Assembly (NCBI RefSeq): GCF_035083965.1
Contig: NC_089723.1
Span: forward strand, 3,867,501 to 3,931,500
DNA: 64,000 bases
Direction: 5' to 3'
Origin: Branchiostoma lanceolatum
Taxonomy: Eukaryota; Chordata; Leptocardii; Amphioxiformes; Branchiostomatidae
This document shows, in pieces, positions 35,301-50,300 of the stretch. A program made the position numbers and the translations under genes. Below the pieces are notes generated by a model. That model was not told where the DNA came from and searched no databases. It saw only the letters and a program-made list of their open reading frames with translations. Within the stretch, counting starts at the first letter, position 1. Every line of letters starts with the position of its first letter.

Positions 35301-38300
35301 TGGGATGCACCTCAGATCGCAGCTAAAGGCATCGGGACCACAACCTAGAAAAAAAAGGGTTAAGGGTAAAAGAGGTCTCATAACCATTGTGAGGCCTATC
35401 TGTATCTGTATAGCCGGTATAACTTCCCTTCGGCGTAACACACCAGCTTCGCAGGCCGTATGAGAAGTTTGTTGTTATCCACTGTGGATAACGGTGAATC
35501 ATAACTCACTTTTACACCTGGTTAGAATGAGGAAAGCTGAGTTAAGCGCCTTTCCCAAGGCCACAATCCCAGTGGCATGTCAGAGGATTCGAACTGGGTT
35601 CTGGACCAAACACCTTAACCGTTACGCCAACCAAGAACAAATAATGTAACATTATGTTTTCGCAATATAGCATTCTAATATCATAGACAGAGGGGACAAA
35701 GAGCGCATTCGTTTGATCAATGAGACAACACCCTCCTTTATGCTAGTGTCACATTTACAATCTGGGGCCCGGCCGGGCAGTCTTTTTTGGAACGAAAACT
35801 ATGATATAAAAGACAACAAAACCACAAAACGTACGCAAAATTATTTAAGAGCATAGCTTGTGCAAATCTATTGACATACACTTTGATTTTTCGTTTCCGG
35901 AAATAGCCCGCCGGGCCCCGGTTAGGAAATGTGACCCTAGAATAAGCAGTGTCGAATCACTCGGCAATAAAGCCTCACGCATAGACCCTGCTCTTCTGGG
36001 CCCACTTTTGAACCGATGGTGACGTCACCACCAAACAGCCTTCAGCCAATCAGAGGACTGCCTCAAGCTCATCCTGAGGAAAAAAATCGCAAAGGTCGCT
36101 GGGAAGCTATCAGCCAGTTAGGTTACGTCTTACATCGCTACATGTACTTTGGGTTCAGAACAAAATAACGACTGTTTGTTCCAAATAAGACTTGTTAGTT
36201 GATTGTTTATGATCAACTAACGGCTGTTTGTGCCAAATAAGGCTAGCTCATTAGTTTTTCATGACCAACTGTCAGTACCGTTCCCAATAGTTCAAAACTC
36301 TTCAGCAATTTAGAAGATCTGGTAGGATCAGTCACAAATCTCAATGATCTCTCGGATAATGTCCTAATTCAATTATTGCTTAAAGGCTCACCCTTCCTTA
36401 CGAATTCAAACAATGCCAAACTCTTACAGTATGTCCAACTATTCATTAAAGAAACCAAAAGATTTGAGTAGCCAACCCCCCCATCCTACCAGTCTTGTAG
36501 TACCTGCCCACATACTTATCTGTTTATTGATTTCAATTTTCTTACATTTCAAGATTTCTGTCCTGTAGTTTATTTGAGATAATTTGTTGCTCTTATGCTT
36601 TGCATGTCCGCACCTTTTTTTCATTTTCAGTATTTGTAATATTTGCTTTGTACTTCTGTAATGTATTCTGTCGATGACGACACGAAAATAAGCTGTAAGC
36701 TTGAGTCTGTCGTCATCATGTCATGTATTTGAATGTTGCAATAAAAAAAGATAGTTCAAAAGCGGGCCCAGAAGAGCATGGTCCATGCGGGAGGCGATTC
36801 GACACTGCTAGAGGAGGGTGGGAGGCAGTCTGGATCCGAAAATCTACATCAGGCATCAACAGTGACGGAGTATAAAGTATGAGTCAATTTTTCGCGGCAT
36901 CGACACCTTGCTGAAGTAAAACTAGTCACTATATATATAACGGAGGGGGCCCCAAATTCGCCATTTTTTTTTCTAAATCATATTTTTCAAATGTAAATTT
37001 CATGAACTAAACTTGAACAAAGTATTGTATGCATATCAAACTTCAACATTTTATGCTTGGAAGAAAAGTAAAAGTAACATTAACATTGTAGCTTAACATG
37101 TCAAAAATTAAGGCAACTCAAAGTGGCAAATTTAGGCTACAGTGGCGAATTTGGGGCCCCCTCCGTTACATGTATATCGTCCTGAGGAATGTGACAAAAG
37201 GACTACTGAAACATGAATATTTCTTGTTCATGTTTGAAGAGACCCAATGCACAATGTAGTTAAACAATTTAGACGCGTCCCCCATCATGCATTATAAGTA
37301 TAACTAAGAAAATGCCTGGCACTGACAGTATTTCAAACAATTTCAAATTATCTTCTTTACATATTGACAATATTTCAAACTATTCTAAACTCTTCCGAAA
37401 ATAATTTCATCAGGTTGGTAGAACATAGGATATTTGGAGTTTCTTTTAATACAACCAGCCTCACCTGCTGACGTTTCGGTGTCTGTCAGACACCGGTACC
37501 TTCTTCAGAGCTTCTAACTGGAATACTGCTTATCACCGCTATAAGTAGCCGATGTAGGTGGCGCTTATTTTGCGGCGAGAACGTAATCCCAAACGTGACT
37601 GAGCTTGTATCCCCCCTCGTCTCGGTTCATCACTGGTGATGACTTCCTGATCCATACTGCCTCCTTGATCCAACTAATGCGTCTGTTGTCCTCTTTGTCT
37701 ATTACTTTGGCCCCATCCCGGTCTGACAGACACCAAAACGTCAGCAGATGAGATTACCTGGTTGTGTTAAAAGAAACTCCAAATATCCAATTCTAAACTC
37801 TTTTATGCACATATTGTTATTTTTCCCAAGGAGGTATATAACTTTACCCTGAACAGGGCAACGTACAGTTTTGCTCATCCGACAGATCGTCGCAGTCGGC
37901 CAGAGAGTCACAGATCCATTCTTCCGGGATGCACTGCCACTCATTGAACCTCTCGCAGTAGAGGGCACAGGCTGCTATAATATGGAAATCGAGACAGACG
38001 TTAGTCAAGCCCCAATCTCACTGGACCCGCGGCACGTCGGCGAGATTTTTGGTAGTGTATCCTTGATCTTAACAGTCTATCTGATCGATGATCAAGCTCT
38101 CATTTATTTGCTATCAAGACCGTCCTTTGTTTCTTCTGAATATGATAGTGAAATTTGGGGCTTGACCCAGGATTATATTGTAGCTGGCAAACGTCTTAAA
38201 ACCTAGTAAGGCTGTGTTTATATACTGATTTTTAATTGCTTATTATGTTTAGCCATACCAAGTATGGCTCAACATATTGTTTTTACTCAGGTTTCTTCTC

Positions 38301-41300
38301 CTCCTTCTTCTCCTGTCAAATCTTCAAATCGAATCATCTCTGTCATTTTTTGACCAAATGACCTGAAATTTGGTACAACTGTAGTATAGGCAAATACCCC
38401 CCACCGTTTTTTTTCTTCATTTTTTTCGATATTGACCTTGAAAGTGGGTTTATTGAGGTTTTTCTGACCAAAAATGTACATTTTGGCCTCCGGTGTTCTG
38501 GAAATACATCCAAATGACCTGAAATTTGCTATGGGGGTACATTGAACAAATATTCAAAGAACCGCATTCGCACTTTTGGCATATATCACTTCAAAATACG
38601 ATTTTGCAGGGTATTTTAAGGGAAAATATTGGGTATTTTCCTCATATGACCATATGACCTAAAGTTCAGTGACCCCAACTGCACCTGGCCTGTGAGCCTG
38701 ACCATATGACCTAAAGGTCAGTAACCCCAAGCGCCTTGCCTGCAGCTGTGAGCCTTGCGACAACCTGATTGGCCAATTGAGTTAATCTAATTATCTTGCA
38801 TTTCTGGCGCATGTGTGTTAGTATTCATACCAAATATGGTATGGGAATTCCTAGGGCATGTGATTACATGGCTTTGTTCACTCTTTCTCCAGTTCCTATG
38901 TATTAAACCAAAATAATGTGAAATTTGGCAAGTGTCTGCCTTGGTCATGTACACAGGCCCCAATTCAAATGTTTGGCATACAGCCTTTCAAAATGATTTT
39001 TGAAATAAAGCATTTTTTCGTTTCGTTATTTTCAGCCCAAAATGTATACTATTGAATCATGCATTCAAACAAAGGGGTGTCACGTTTTTATATTTCACCC
39101 ATACTATCGCTGAAATATGTCGTTTTGGGTCATTTCCTAGCCTCCTTCGCAGACTTCCTATGAACAGCGGTGTATATATTTGGGGGGGGGGCAATGTTTT
39201 CTAAAGGGAGTTGTGTAGCCAAGGGAGTTGTGTAGCCGAATGACGCTGTTCATATCCACACATATATATACTTTGGATATGAACAGCATCCCTCGGCTAC
39301 ACAACTCCCTTGGCTACACAACTCCCTTTAGAAAACCTTCCCCCCCCCCCCCCCCCAAATATATACACCGCTGTTCATAGGAAGTCTGCGAAGGAGGCTA
39401 TTCATTTCCTTCTTCTCCTGTCAAATCTTCATATATATCATTATGTATACTATGGAAAACTTCTTCCTTCCCTGGGGTTGATCTTTTTTAATTCAATTTT
39501 GAACTGGGTTGATTATGCGCAAGAGTGTAATTTTGAGTGGATATTTTTCGACTGGTCTAGTTTACATGGAGATGGCATGGAATATCCCATTGTTGCAAGG
39601 GGAGGATTCTTTAATTATTTATTTCAATTTTGAGCTGGAGTGATTATGAAAAAGTCCATTTGTTAGCAGAAGTGTATTTGTTAATTGATAAGTGGATATG
39701 GTTTTGGACTGGTCCATATTGTGTTGAGGTGCTACTGGAAGACTCCATCCTGTATGGAGAGACTAATTGTTTTTAAACTCAATTTTGGACTGGGGTGATC
39801 CATTTTTTTCAGTGGAAGTATTTTAGAATGGTCCATTGTTATTTGGGGACAGTCCATTTTTTTGCATGGCGAGAAGTATGGCTAAACGTGCTGTATTTGC
39901 TCGCAAATGTTGCCTTTCTAGTATTGCTTGTTTGTATTGGACTACGTAAATGCTGTTACTTATTGTTATTGTATTTGTCTAGGTCAATTGTAATTTTGAT
40001 ATTAGCTACTGCTAGAGTGCATCTCATGTCTCCTGTGTATTCTTTAGGTGATTAATAAATAAAAAAGGGCAATCCGGAGAGTAGCCTGGTCCCAGTCTCT
40101 ATGGGGTCGGCTTTGGGGTGTTTTACCGGGCCCAGTCTGCTTTATGTATTCGTATCTGTCAGCCTGTCTACACAGCTGCCATATAGAATTTCGCAGCCTG
40201 TCTACTTTAGCTGCCATAGAGTTCCGCCGCCAATTCAATCCAAGGCCGTAAACCCACACCCCGAGCGGGCTAAGCTGTCTGGGCGGGCGGGCATCACTCT
40301 AAACGCCGTAGAGATTTCGGGGAGCCCCGCTGGTAGAGATTCCATGCTATCTGGAGAGGAAATGATTGTCACTCACGGCAATCGAGCTCGTCCGCCCCAT
40401 CCCTACAGTCCTCGTACCCGTCACACCTGTAGTCTGCAGGGAAGCAGCTGCCGTCTCCGCAGGTGAGGGTGGTGTTCTCCGTACAAGCTGGATCAGTACG
40501 GATGGAATAATCAATTACCGTTTAAGATTACACTTACAAAATGTATTCTTAAATCTAATTCTACAATACATCAGTATTTCAAAGCCCACATATACGACTG
40601 ATGTTTTGATAATGTATATGCTAGGCATTAGTTGTATTTAACTATGAATGTTTTCTCAGAAAAAGTGTTCAGTGTACATGATTCAGCCTGTTTGCTGTGA
40701 TGTATTACTTCGCAAATAAACCATTTATTCATAATTTACTTAAGAACAGAAAAATTACATCTTTGTGATCACGAAGATTTAATTTTGAATACTTACCGAC
40801 TTGACCACCGGTTGTGACTTTATTGTTCAGCCAGTCGACGTAGTTGGAGACTTTAGTGAAGACGGAGGGTTTGTACCTTTTGCCGCATTCATCTGCCCAA
40901 CTTGGGAGGCCCGTGAGGTACCAGCGACCATCCTCACCTTCATTTGATGAAAAAGGGCGGTATTTATTTATTCAGATTTACCACATTTGTGGAAGGAGTG
41001 ACATAGATATAACAGGTGACTATCACCTTTTCAAGATGTCAACCCAGACCAGACTGTAAGGTTTTGACCATCGTACACCGGGGCATGCCCCTACTCTTTT
41101 TCGAAAGGTCTGGTGGGTTCTTTAACGTGCGTGGGGTGTGGCTCACCGTAAACACGGGACCTCTATTTAACGTCCTATCTGAGGGACGTTCCTAACCAAA
41201 GCTAGGTACTCATTTAGACCTGGGTGAAGTGAGGAAATTTGTGTTAAGTGCCTTTCACAAGGGCACAACGTCCGGGCGCATGTCCAGACATGTCTGGGGG

Positions 41301-44300
41301 CAAGCCGGGATCGAACTCGGGTTCCCTTGTTTGACGGCCGAATGTTCAGCCGTAATTGCTGTAATTAGGTTTATGAAATAAAGAAAAAGGTTTTTTACTA
41401 TCATTGTGAAAATTGAGACGAATTACGAAGGTTTCTAGAGTTTCTACGCACTGGACGCTTTCTAGGAACATATTGAATGAAAGTAGTTCAAACCAGTTTA
41501 GCTCACTTTTCGCGACAGGAATGGCAGACGATGTGCACGATATAGACAGATTCATTGTACCGTAGGGCTGCAAACCTTTAGGTACCAGAAGCATACCTGG
41601 TGAGTTAGCAACAATAGCCAAGATTTAAACCTCCGACTTCTAGGTCCAGAGACAGGGTCATTAACCACTGGAAATACACACACGCTAACATATTTGTCAA
41701 CTCTCAGCCACAGTACCGATCGGCGTCCCAAATGGAACAACAAAGAAATTGACTTTGGAAGTAAACAGGTTTCGTACTTGTTCCTCTCTTAATTTGGCAA
41801 CTTTTCATTAGTACCGGCGGCCCCCAAAAGGTTTTAACATACAAACCCACCTGCACAAACTAAAGGACCTCCCGAGTCCCCCTGACAAGTGCCGCCGCCG
41901 CCTTCCCAATGCCCCCCACAGATCATGTTCTCGGTCAGTCGTCCGTCGTAAGAGACGGTCCCGTTGCAAGCCTCCGTTGGAATCAGAGCCACCTTCAACT
42001 CCTGTAATCGGTCCGGCTGTGTGCCTCCTAAATGGTAAAAATGGCATTCAATACTATTCCTTTTTGTGATCTCACCACCATAATGCAAAATATTTTGAAA
42101 ATGCAAATAAAGGAAAAAATCTAAAGAAGACTAACATGAAAGCGAAGATTTAATAACGTTTTTCGTATGAGTATGACTAGTGGCAGTCACATAGATATTA
42201 AGAGAAATGTTAATGGTTCAAAAACGTTAACATACCGAATGAAGTCCGACCCCAGCCTGTTGTAAAGCAGTACGAGTTCTCGTCGAATCTCGTTGTCTCG
42301 TTGTATCCGAGACAAGCGTAGTTGATGAAACTGCTCGTCTGATCGATGCTTGTGTTCAGTTTGATAAGAGCGATGTCATTGTTGAAGTTCATCGCGAAAC
42401 TATGTTCATACTCCTCGTGGAGGAACACTTTTTGTACAGATGACACGATTGCTTCCGAGTCAGTTTCCCCGGGATGTTGCAGAAAGTTCTTGCCCACAAG
42501 GACTTCGATCGTTGGCCATGTTTCAGGTCTGAAAATAGGCACAATTTCTTTATTTCAAATGTAGATATCAACATTCTCACTTTCAAGGTTGTTATGCCTC
42601 GTTTTACCTTATTGGTTGTGGGTTTGTTTTATTAATACAACCAATGGACGATCGTTGAAATCATCGACAGATCATTGACGTTGCAGGAAAATCGGAAGGT
42701 GGTTAGCAGAGTTCTTTGCACATCTCTACAAAGTAGGCTCTACTATCCTCCGCGGGTCGCTGGGAAAATAGTAGAATTTGGCCCAAATAGAGTCAATTGT
42801 ATGAAGGGAGTCGGCTACGGAGATAAGGCCCAATGTTGCGAATGTTACCCTCCATGGCCAAAGTCCCCCGGAAATGTTCTCCCTATAGCCGGCGCGGTTA
42901 GTCTGGTAGAGACTATCTACAAAGGGCAAAGACGATAATTGTACACTCTCTAGAATTTCATTGAGGGGTCTGACCAATGGTTGGACCCTCAGTGGTCTCT
43001 CAATGGACTGGCCATATGAAATCTCACTAAAAACATCAAAATATCCACGCCCGTACAGACACCAACAAATATCCCCCCCCCCCCCCCTACAACACCTGAA
43101 TGGAACACCCTGCCTAATCCGGTCGTGCTGTTTCCCACAGTTGAAACATTCCGGGCCAGGCTGGAGGCCTGCCCGCCTTAGCCCGGGACCTCCTCTTTAC
43201 CCCTCGCGGGGTCATCTATCCTGGCATGGGTTCCAGACTGTTTATCGGGCCTTTTAGCCGGTTCCCTTTAGCCGGCCGTACCTTGTAGTCAGTTCCTTCG
43301 GCGGCACAGAGACCCCAGCCCACAGAACCCTAATTAGCGCACCGGGGGATTTCTAGCCCGGCTACAACTCCCCGGAGCGTTGATTAAGACCGGGCGGGCA
43401 GACTGTTCTTGGGCCGCCGAAGCAAATCACTAGCGACCCGGTACTAGTCTGGCGCCCAGGGTAGGGGTCATCTGGGGGTGAAAGTTAGAGCACTTACTGA
43501 TCGTCTTCCAGACAGTGGGCAGCCGTCACTACCCATTCTGGGGCCACCAGGGTACCGCCACAGAATGGCGTGCTGGAATACGTGCGCTTCAGTTGTACCT
43601 GAATAAAAAAAATTGAATCGTGAATTTAAAGGCACCCAGCGCATTTTATGAGACTTAAAAACTGGAAATATTTCAGTTGCTGTAATCCTTATGAAATTGA
43701 CAATTAATGTCACTGTTTACCACCTTTGCGTTCGGAGTTACTTATCAAAAGTGCGCAAAAACGGCACAAAAATAATCTAACGTTACATGGTGATCTTTTA
43801 ATTTCGCGCGCATACTGTAAATACTGTAGATCCCACAGCCCACCCACCTCCGTCAAAACGTAGAAATGCAAGATTAAAACATACAAATGCAAATATTTCA
43901 TGGAAATGCAGTCACTCTCTCATTGGTCGAACCGCTAATTGTGATGGACAGTCGGGATCAGTCTATTAGGGCTTGGATTTTCTATTAGTTCTTACCACAC
44001 AACGACATCGTATCTTTGCTCATTTAATTTCGATATATAATGGTATAGTGTTATTAAAACTTACTATGTGTAGGAACGACTAGAAATTCGAGTTTTTAAA
44101 TTCAAGTTTCAAGCCTCATAAAATGCTCTAGATGCCTTTAAATCTTACGACGCTGTCAAAGAACGGTGAAACTTAACGCGCGAGAGGAAATGAAATCTCC
44201 CGCAAGATGAAGATTTGTCACCAACCTGCCAGGGCCAAGCTCCGTGCATTGCCGTGTCTCCTCCAACTATTCTGGACTGGCCGTTTGTAACCGTGATGTT

Positions 44301-47300
44301 TCTCAGGCCACAGCCGGAGGCTAAGGGTTGAAATGAAAAAAATGTGGTTGGAAATACGGACGGATAAGGTCTACATTTACCAGTATTGACATTTCAGTGC
44401 ATTGGGATTTCCACTTAGCTATCTGACGTACGTGGTTACTCTTCCTCTGTGTAGCCTATAGATCACAGTGACTTTTCCATTTAGCATAGAAATGTGTCAC
44501 TTTCTTATACGAAGTTCGATTACTATCACCTAGTGCATGTTTGCTGTTGGAAATTAGATCAACATACACGCAATACCATAATCCGTGATATCAGGTTTGT
44601 GTGGCCATAGGAAAACACCGATTCTAGGAGTTAAAGCGACAATCGCATTTTAAAGACAAAATATTACATCGACAGATACACAACCATATATGGTTACAAC
44701 CTTTAAACACTGTAAAAATCAACTCTATTATGCTCACATACTTGTTATTAAAGTTTCTCTTTGTTAAAAAAAGCACGCTCTTCAGAACGCCCATTGGTAC
44801 ACGAATCGGTTGAAACATTTGATAGAATCGGACGTCCTCACAAAATACTTTCCAGGCAAAAATCAGCATCATTTAACGTTACACCCGAAGAGCTTACAGA
44901 TCAAGCAGTTGTCCTCGTCTGATCCATCTGCGCAGTCGCGGTTGCCATCGCAACGGTGAATCACGTGATAGCAGGTTCCGTCCGAGCATTCGTGCTGAAA
45001 CTCGCTGGAACAGGTGCCTGCAAAAAGACAGGGGAGTCTTGGGGTTAATCAGGTGAATTGATGCCTGGACTTACGTCTGGGCCCTGTTCCCACGCACAGG
45101 ACGAGGCACTGCACGAAATAGCCTCGGATCCTGACGTATCCGGACATGGAACCTCCGGAACCTCAGATCTGAAAGAATCCGGACGGATACGGGGCCGTGC
45201 TGTACCAAAACAACTCAAATTTACCAGTATTGACCTGTTTATGCAAGTGGTACATCGAGCCCCAATTTTGGGATGTCCCTCAGCCTGCCAGGAAATGGAT
45301 TGCTTATCCGCATTATTTCTGTATTGTAATGGGTTGTGAACGGGTAAATGTTTAATTGCATCAGTTTAACATTCCCAAGTTTACAACCAATTAGATACTG
45401 AACAATACTGAAGTGATGTGGCTATTTAATCCATTTCCTTTTTGGCAGGCTGGGGGACATCCACATCAAGGTACCGAGCTATATCCAAAGACCGTGGATT
45501 GTTGAACTCCACGGCCGTGCAATTCATCAATGGGGTGATGAACTCCACGGCCGTGGAATTCATCGATATAGTGATGAACTCCACGGCCATTCCGCGACGA
45601 TATAGTGATGAACTCAACGGCAATGCCGTCACTAATAGCGGCGATTCGCCGTGGAATTCATTGATTAAGTGATGAACTCCACGGCCATTCCGCGACGATA
45701 TAGTGATGAACTCAACGGCAATGCCGTCACTAATAGCGGCGATTCGCCGTGGAATTCATCGATTTAGTGATGAACTCCACGGCCATTCCGCGACGATATA
45801 GTGATGAACTCAACGGCGATGCCGTCACTAATAGCGGCGATTCGCCGTGGAATTCATCGATTTAGTGATGAACTCCACGGCCATTCCGCGACGATATATT
45901 GATGAACTCAACGGCAATGCCGTCACTAATAACGGCGATTCGCCGTGGAATTCATCGATATAGTGATGAACTCCACGGCCATTCCGCGACGATATAGTGA
46001 TGAACTCAAAGGCGATGCCGTCACAAATAGCGGCGATTCGCCGTGGAATTCATCGATTTAGTGATGAACTCCACGGCCATTCCGCGACGGTATAGTGATG
46101 AACTCAACGGCAATGCCGTCACTAATAGCGGCGATTCGCCGTGGAATTCATCGATTTAGTGATGAACTCCACGGCCATTCCGCGACGATATAGTGATGAA
46201 CTCAACGGCAATGCCGTCACTAATAGCGGCGATTCGCCGTGGAAGTCATCGATTTAGTGATGAACTCCACGGCCATTCCGAGACGATATAGTGATGAACT
46301 CAACGGCAATGCCGTCACTAATAGCGGCGATTCGCCGTGGAATTAATCTATTAAGTAATGAACTCCACGGCCATTCCGCGACGATATAGTGATGAACTTA
46401 ACGGCAATGCCGACACTAATAGCGGCGATTCCCGTGGAATTCATCGATATAGTGATGAACTCCACGGCCATTCCGAGACGATAAAGCGATGAACTCAACG
46501 GCGATGCCGTCACCAATAGTGGCGATTCGCCGTGGAATTCATCTATTAAGTGATGAACTCCACGGCCATTCCGAGACGATTTAGAAATGAACTCAACGGC
46601 GATGCCGACATTAATAGCGGCGATTAGCACTGGAATTCATCGATTTAGTGATGAACTCCACGGCCATTCCGAGACGATATAGTGATGGACTCAACGGCAA
46701 TGCCGTCACTAATAGCGGCGATTCGCCGTGGAATTAATCTATTAAGTAATGAACTCCACGGCCATTCCGCGACGATATAGTGATGAACTTAACGGCAATG
46801 CCGACACTAATAGCGGCGATTCCCGTGGAATTCATCGATATAGTGATGAACTCCACGGCTATTCCGAGACGATAAAGCGATGAACTCAACGGCGATGCCG
46901 TCACCAATAGTGGCGATTCGCCGTGGAATTCATCTATTAAGTGATGAACTCCACGGCCATTCCGAGACGATTTAGAAATGAACTCAACGGCGATGCCGAC
47001 ATTAATAGCGGCGATTAGCCGTGGAATTCATCTATTAAGTGATGAACTCCACGGCCATTCCCGAGACGATATAGTGATGAACTCAACGGCGATGCCGTCA
47101 CTAATCGTAGATACCGCTAACCACCGTGGTTAAAATCGGTGTTTCGTATACAGGTTTCATACGCGTATGAACCGACGTATTGTATCAAATCGGCGGCGGT
47201 GCGGCGGGCGATTCAGTAATTTTCGCGATCGTACGCGTAGCCAAAACATCGGGGAAACTAGCTGCGTTGTTTTAGGATTTGTGAATTTAATGAGCCATTA

Positions 47301-50300
47301 TAGTTTGGAAAAAAATTCAAATGGCAGTACATCATAAGTACATTCAAACCAAGGAGCTTGATTCAAACCTACCATCCAAACCGCAAGGTCTCACGGGATA
47401 GCTTGTGTAACATCGTCGTCATGTTTTTCTTTTGTTTGCTATGACTATAGTACAGTACGGTACAGACATGGGCCCACTATAATTCTGTCGTTATGAGCGA
47501 AATCTACCAAGATACAGTATGATTTAATAAGTAAACATGACATGTTTCTATATTTTGACATAGAATATTTATTGCTCTGGCGACAGGAAAAAGACCGCCG
47601 CTATCTTAGTTACCATACATACGCCATGCCTTATGATAACAGTGGTATAATTTGTTGTCGCCAAGGCCATATATACATCATCTTATGCCCAAATAGAGCA
47701 CCTTGTGATATTTACTCATCAAATCACACTGTTTTTCGACACATTTCACCACCCTGTGTATGTAAATGACTCAGATGCCACTATTTAAAAAATGGCGTAA
47801 GATATAACAAGGATGGCGCCGGGTGAGCGCGAGTGAGGTCGACCAGGATTGCCAAGCGATTTTCTGTCTCAAAGACTCTTGTTGCCAGGACAATAAATAC
47901 ATTATTCAATGTCAAAATATAGCAGCCTGTGATGTTTACTCATCAAATCACACTGTATTTTGGTAGATTTCATCCATCTTCATGTGTATTTCGGTGGTGT
48001 AGTTCGGTAAATACACGGTCTTCTCATACAAAGACAAACACAATTTCGCCTGTAAAGTTTGGCAGATAAACTATTTTCCTTATCTAAATCTTATATCCAC
48101 AAACTGGCATCTTTATGTAGGTTATAGGCGGTTGAGTCAGTCCAAGGAGGTTAAATAGAGTCGGTTTTGAATATTTTGTAACAATAGAAAAACATGGCGC
48201 CGATGTTTAGCACAAGCTATCCCGTGAGACCTTGCGTTTAGGGTGGTTGGTTTGTCTGTACTTCGTATTGCGACTTTTTCCAACTTGTCAGAGCCGAGCA
48301 ATCGACCAACAAGGACATTGTACAAGCCTTGGTATCAAGGTGTGTTTGAGCGTCCCTTGTGGTTGTGTGTTGTGTGGAAGAATTTGTCATTTTTGTGCCA
48401 TGATAGTTTGGAAAAATCAAACATGGCAATACATCATAAGTACATTCAAAACGACCACCCCAAACGCAAGGTCTCACGGGATAGCTTGTGTCTAACTCCG
48501 GCGCCATGTTTTCTTTTTTGTTTCAAATCAAGGCCGATTATAAGATTAAAGACTCAAAGATGCCGAATGCTCGCTAAATGTGTTGACACTTTTCGCTGAA
48601 AATGGTGAATAATACCATGTTTATTTTTATAGTTCTACTTGTTTGCCCATTAAATCGAATTTGAACCCAGTTTTAAAATATTCCGAGCGGAATGCCGGCC
48701 GATGATATTTTTATTTAGCTTGCGACTACAGGCTTGATTATGTTTGCAATTTATGGGCAACGCAGCTGAACGTTCAACTTGTATTGCTCGGTAATTGCTC
48801 TAGCACATGAATATATGCGAAGAAAAGATATTCTTAAGCATCTATGAAATTCGTCACAGTCAAAGATTCTGTGCGCCAGCACCGATTTCCCGATTTTCGC
48901 GATTTAAGTTGTCGGTGGCACGCGCTGTCGTATAAGATGTGTCCTTACAGTTGGTTACGGAAAACAACTGCACACAGCATCTTCAAAGTCGCATTATACA
49001 CACAATTCTATTCACAACTACATACATGTATATGATGTATTATCTACTCGAGTAAAAAAATACAGACAAACCATCCCCAGTCTCGAGTACTCTTCGAGAA
49101 CAGAATATCAACAAATTTGTCACATGTTTAGACATATCGAATACATTAACTTGTAATCGACATTTCGAAAGTAGCGACATAATGGGGTGTTGAAAAATGT
49201 TACGGTCATGTACCTGTTGCAATTGTTGTGCAATAAACTTTGACTTGACTTGACGGAACACAAAGAACACATGTGATGATGAACAAAAATAACTTGTATG
49301 ATCTTCTAGCGTCGCTGCATCTAGATTACAAAACTATACAAATTCCGCATTTGGTATCAAAACAAAAATATGAAAGACGTTTGGCATCGAATGACGCACA
49401 AAAAACTATCGCTATATCTAAAAGTTTGGCATCGAATGAGGAATACAAAGCCATCGCTATGTCTATAAAATCACAACGAACACGGCTAAATATCCAAATT
49501 TTTTTTCAACTTCCTCTTTCCGAATTATGTCATATTAGCTGATGCAATTATAATGGTGTGCAGGAGTGGGGAATAGTTTGGGTTTTCAGAACTTTATACG
49601 GAAATCACGAAATCGTCTCGGAATGGCCGTGGAGTTCATCACTAAATCGATGAATTCCACGTCGAATCGCCGCTATTAGTGTCGGCATCAATACTTGAAC
49701 GTTGAGTTCATCACTTCATCGTCTCGGAATGGCCGTGGACTTCATCACTAAATCGATGAATTCCACGGCGAATCACTGTTATTAGTGACGGCATTGCCGT
49801 TGAGTTAATCACTAAATCGTCTCGGAATGGCCGTGGAGTTCATCACTAAATCGATGAATTCCACGGTGAATCGCCGCTATTAGTGACGGCATTGCCGTTA
49901 AGTTCATCGCTCTATATCGTCGCGGAATGGCCGTGGAGTTCATCACTAAATCGATGAATTCCACGGCGAATCGCCGCTATTAGTGACGGCATTGCCGTTG
50001 AGTTCATCACTATATCGTCGCGGAATGGCCGTGGAGTTCATCACTAAATCGATGAATTCCACGGCGAATCGCCGCTATTAGTGACGGCATTGCCGTTGAG
50101 TTCATCACTATATCGTCGCGGAATGGCCGTGGAGTTCATCACTATATCGATGAATTCCACGGCGAATCGCCGCTATTAGTGACGGCATTGCCGTTGAGTT
50201 CATCACTATACCGTCGCGGAATGGCCGTGGAGTTCATCACTAAATCGATGAATTCCACGGCGAATCGTGGCTATTAGTGACGGCATTGCCGTTGAGTTCA

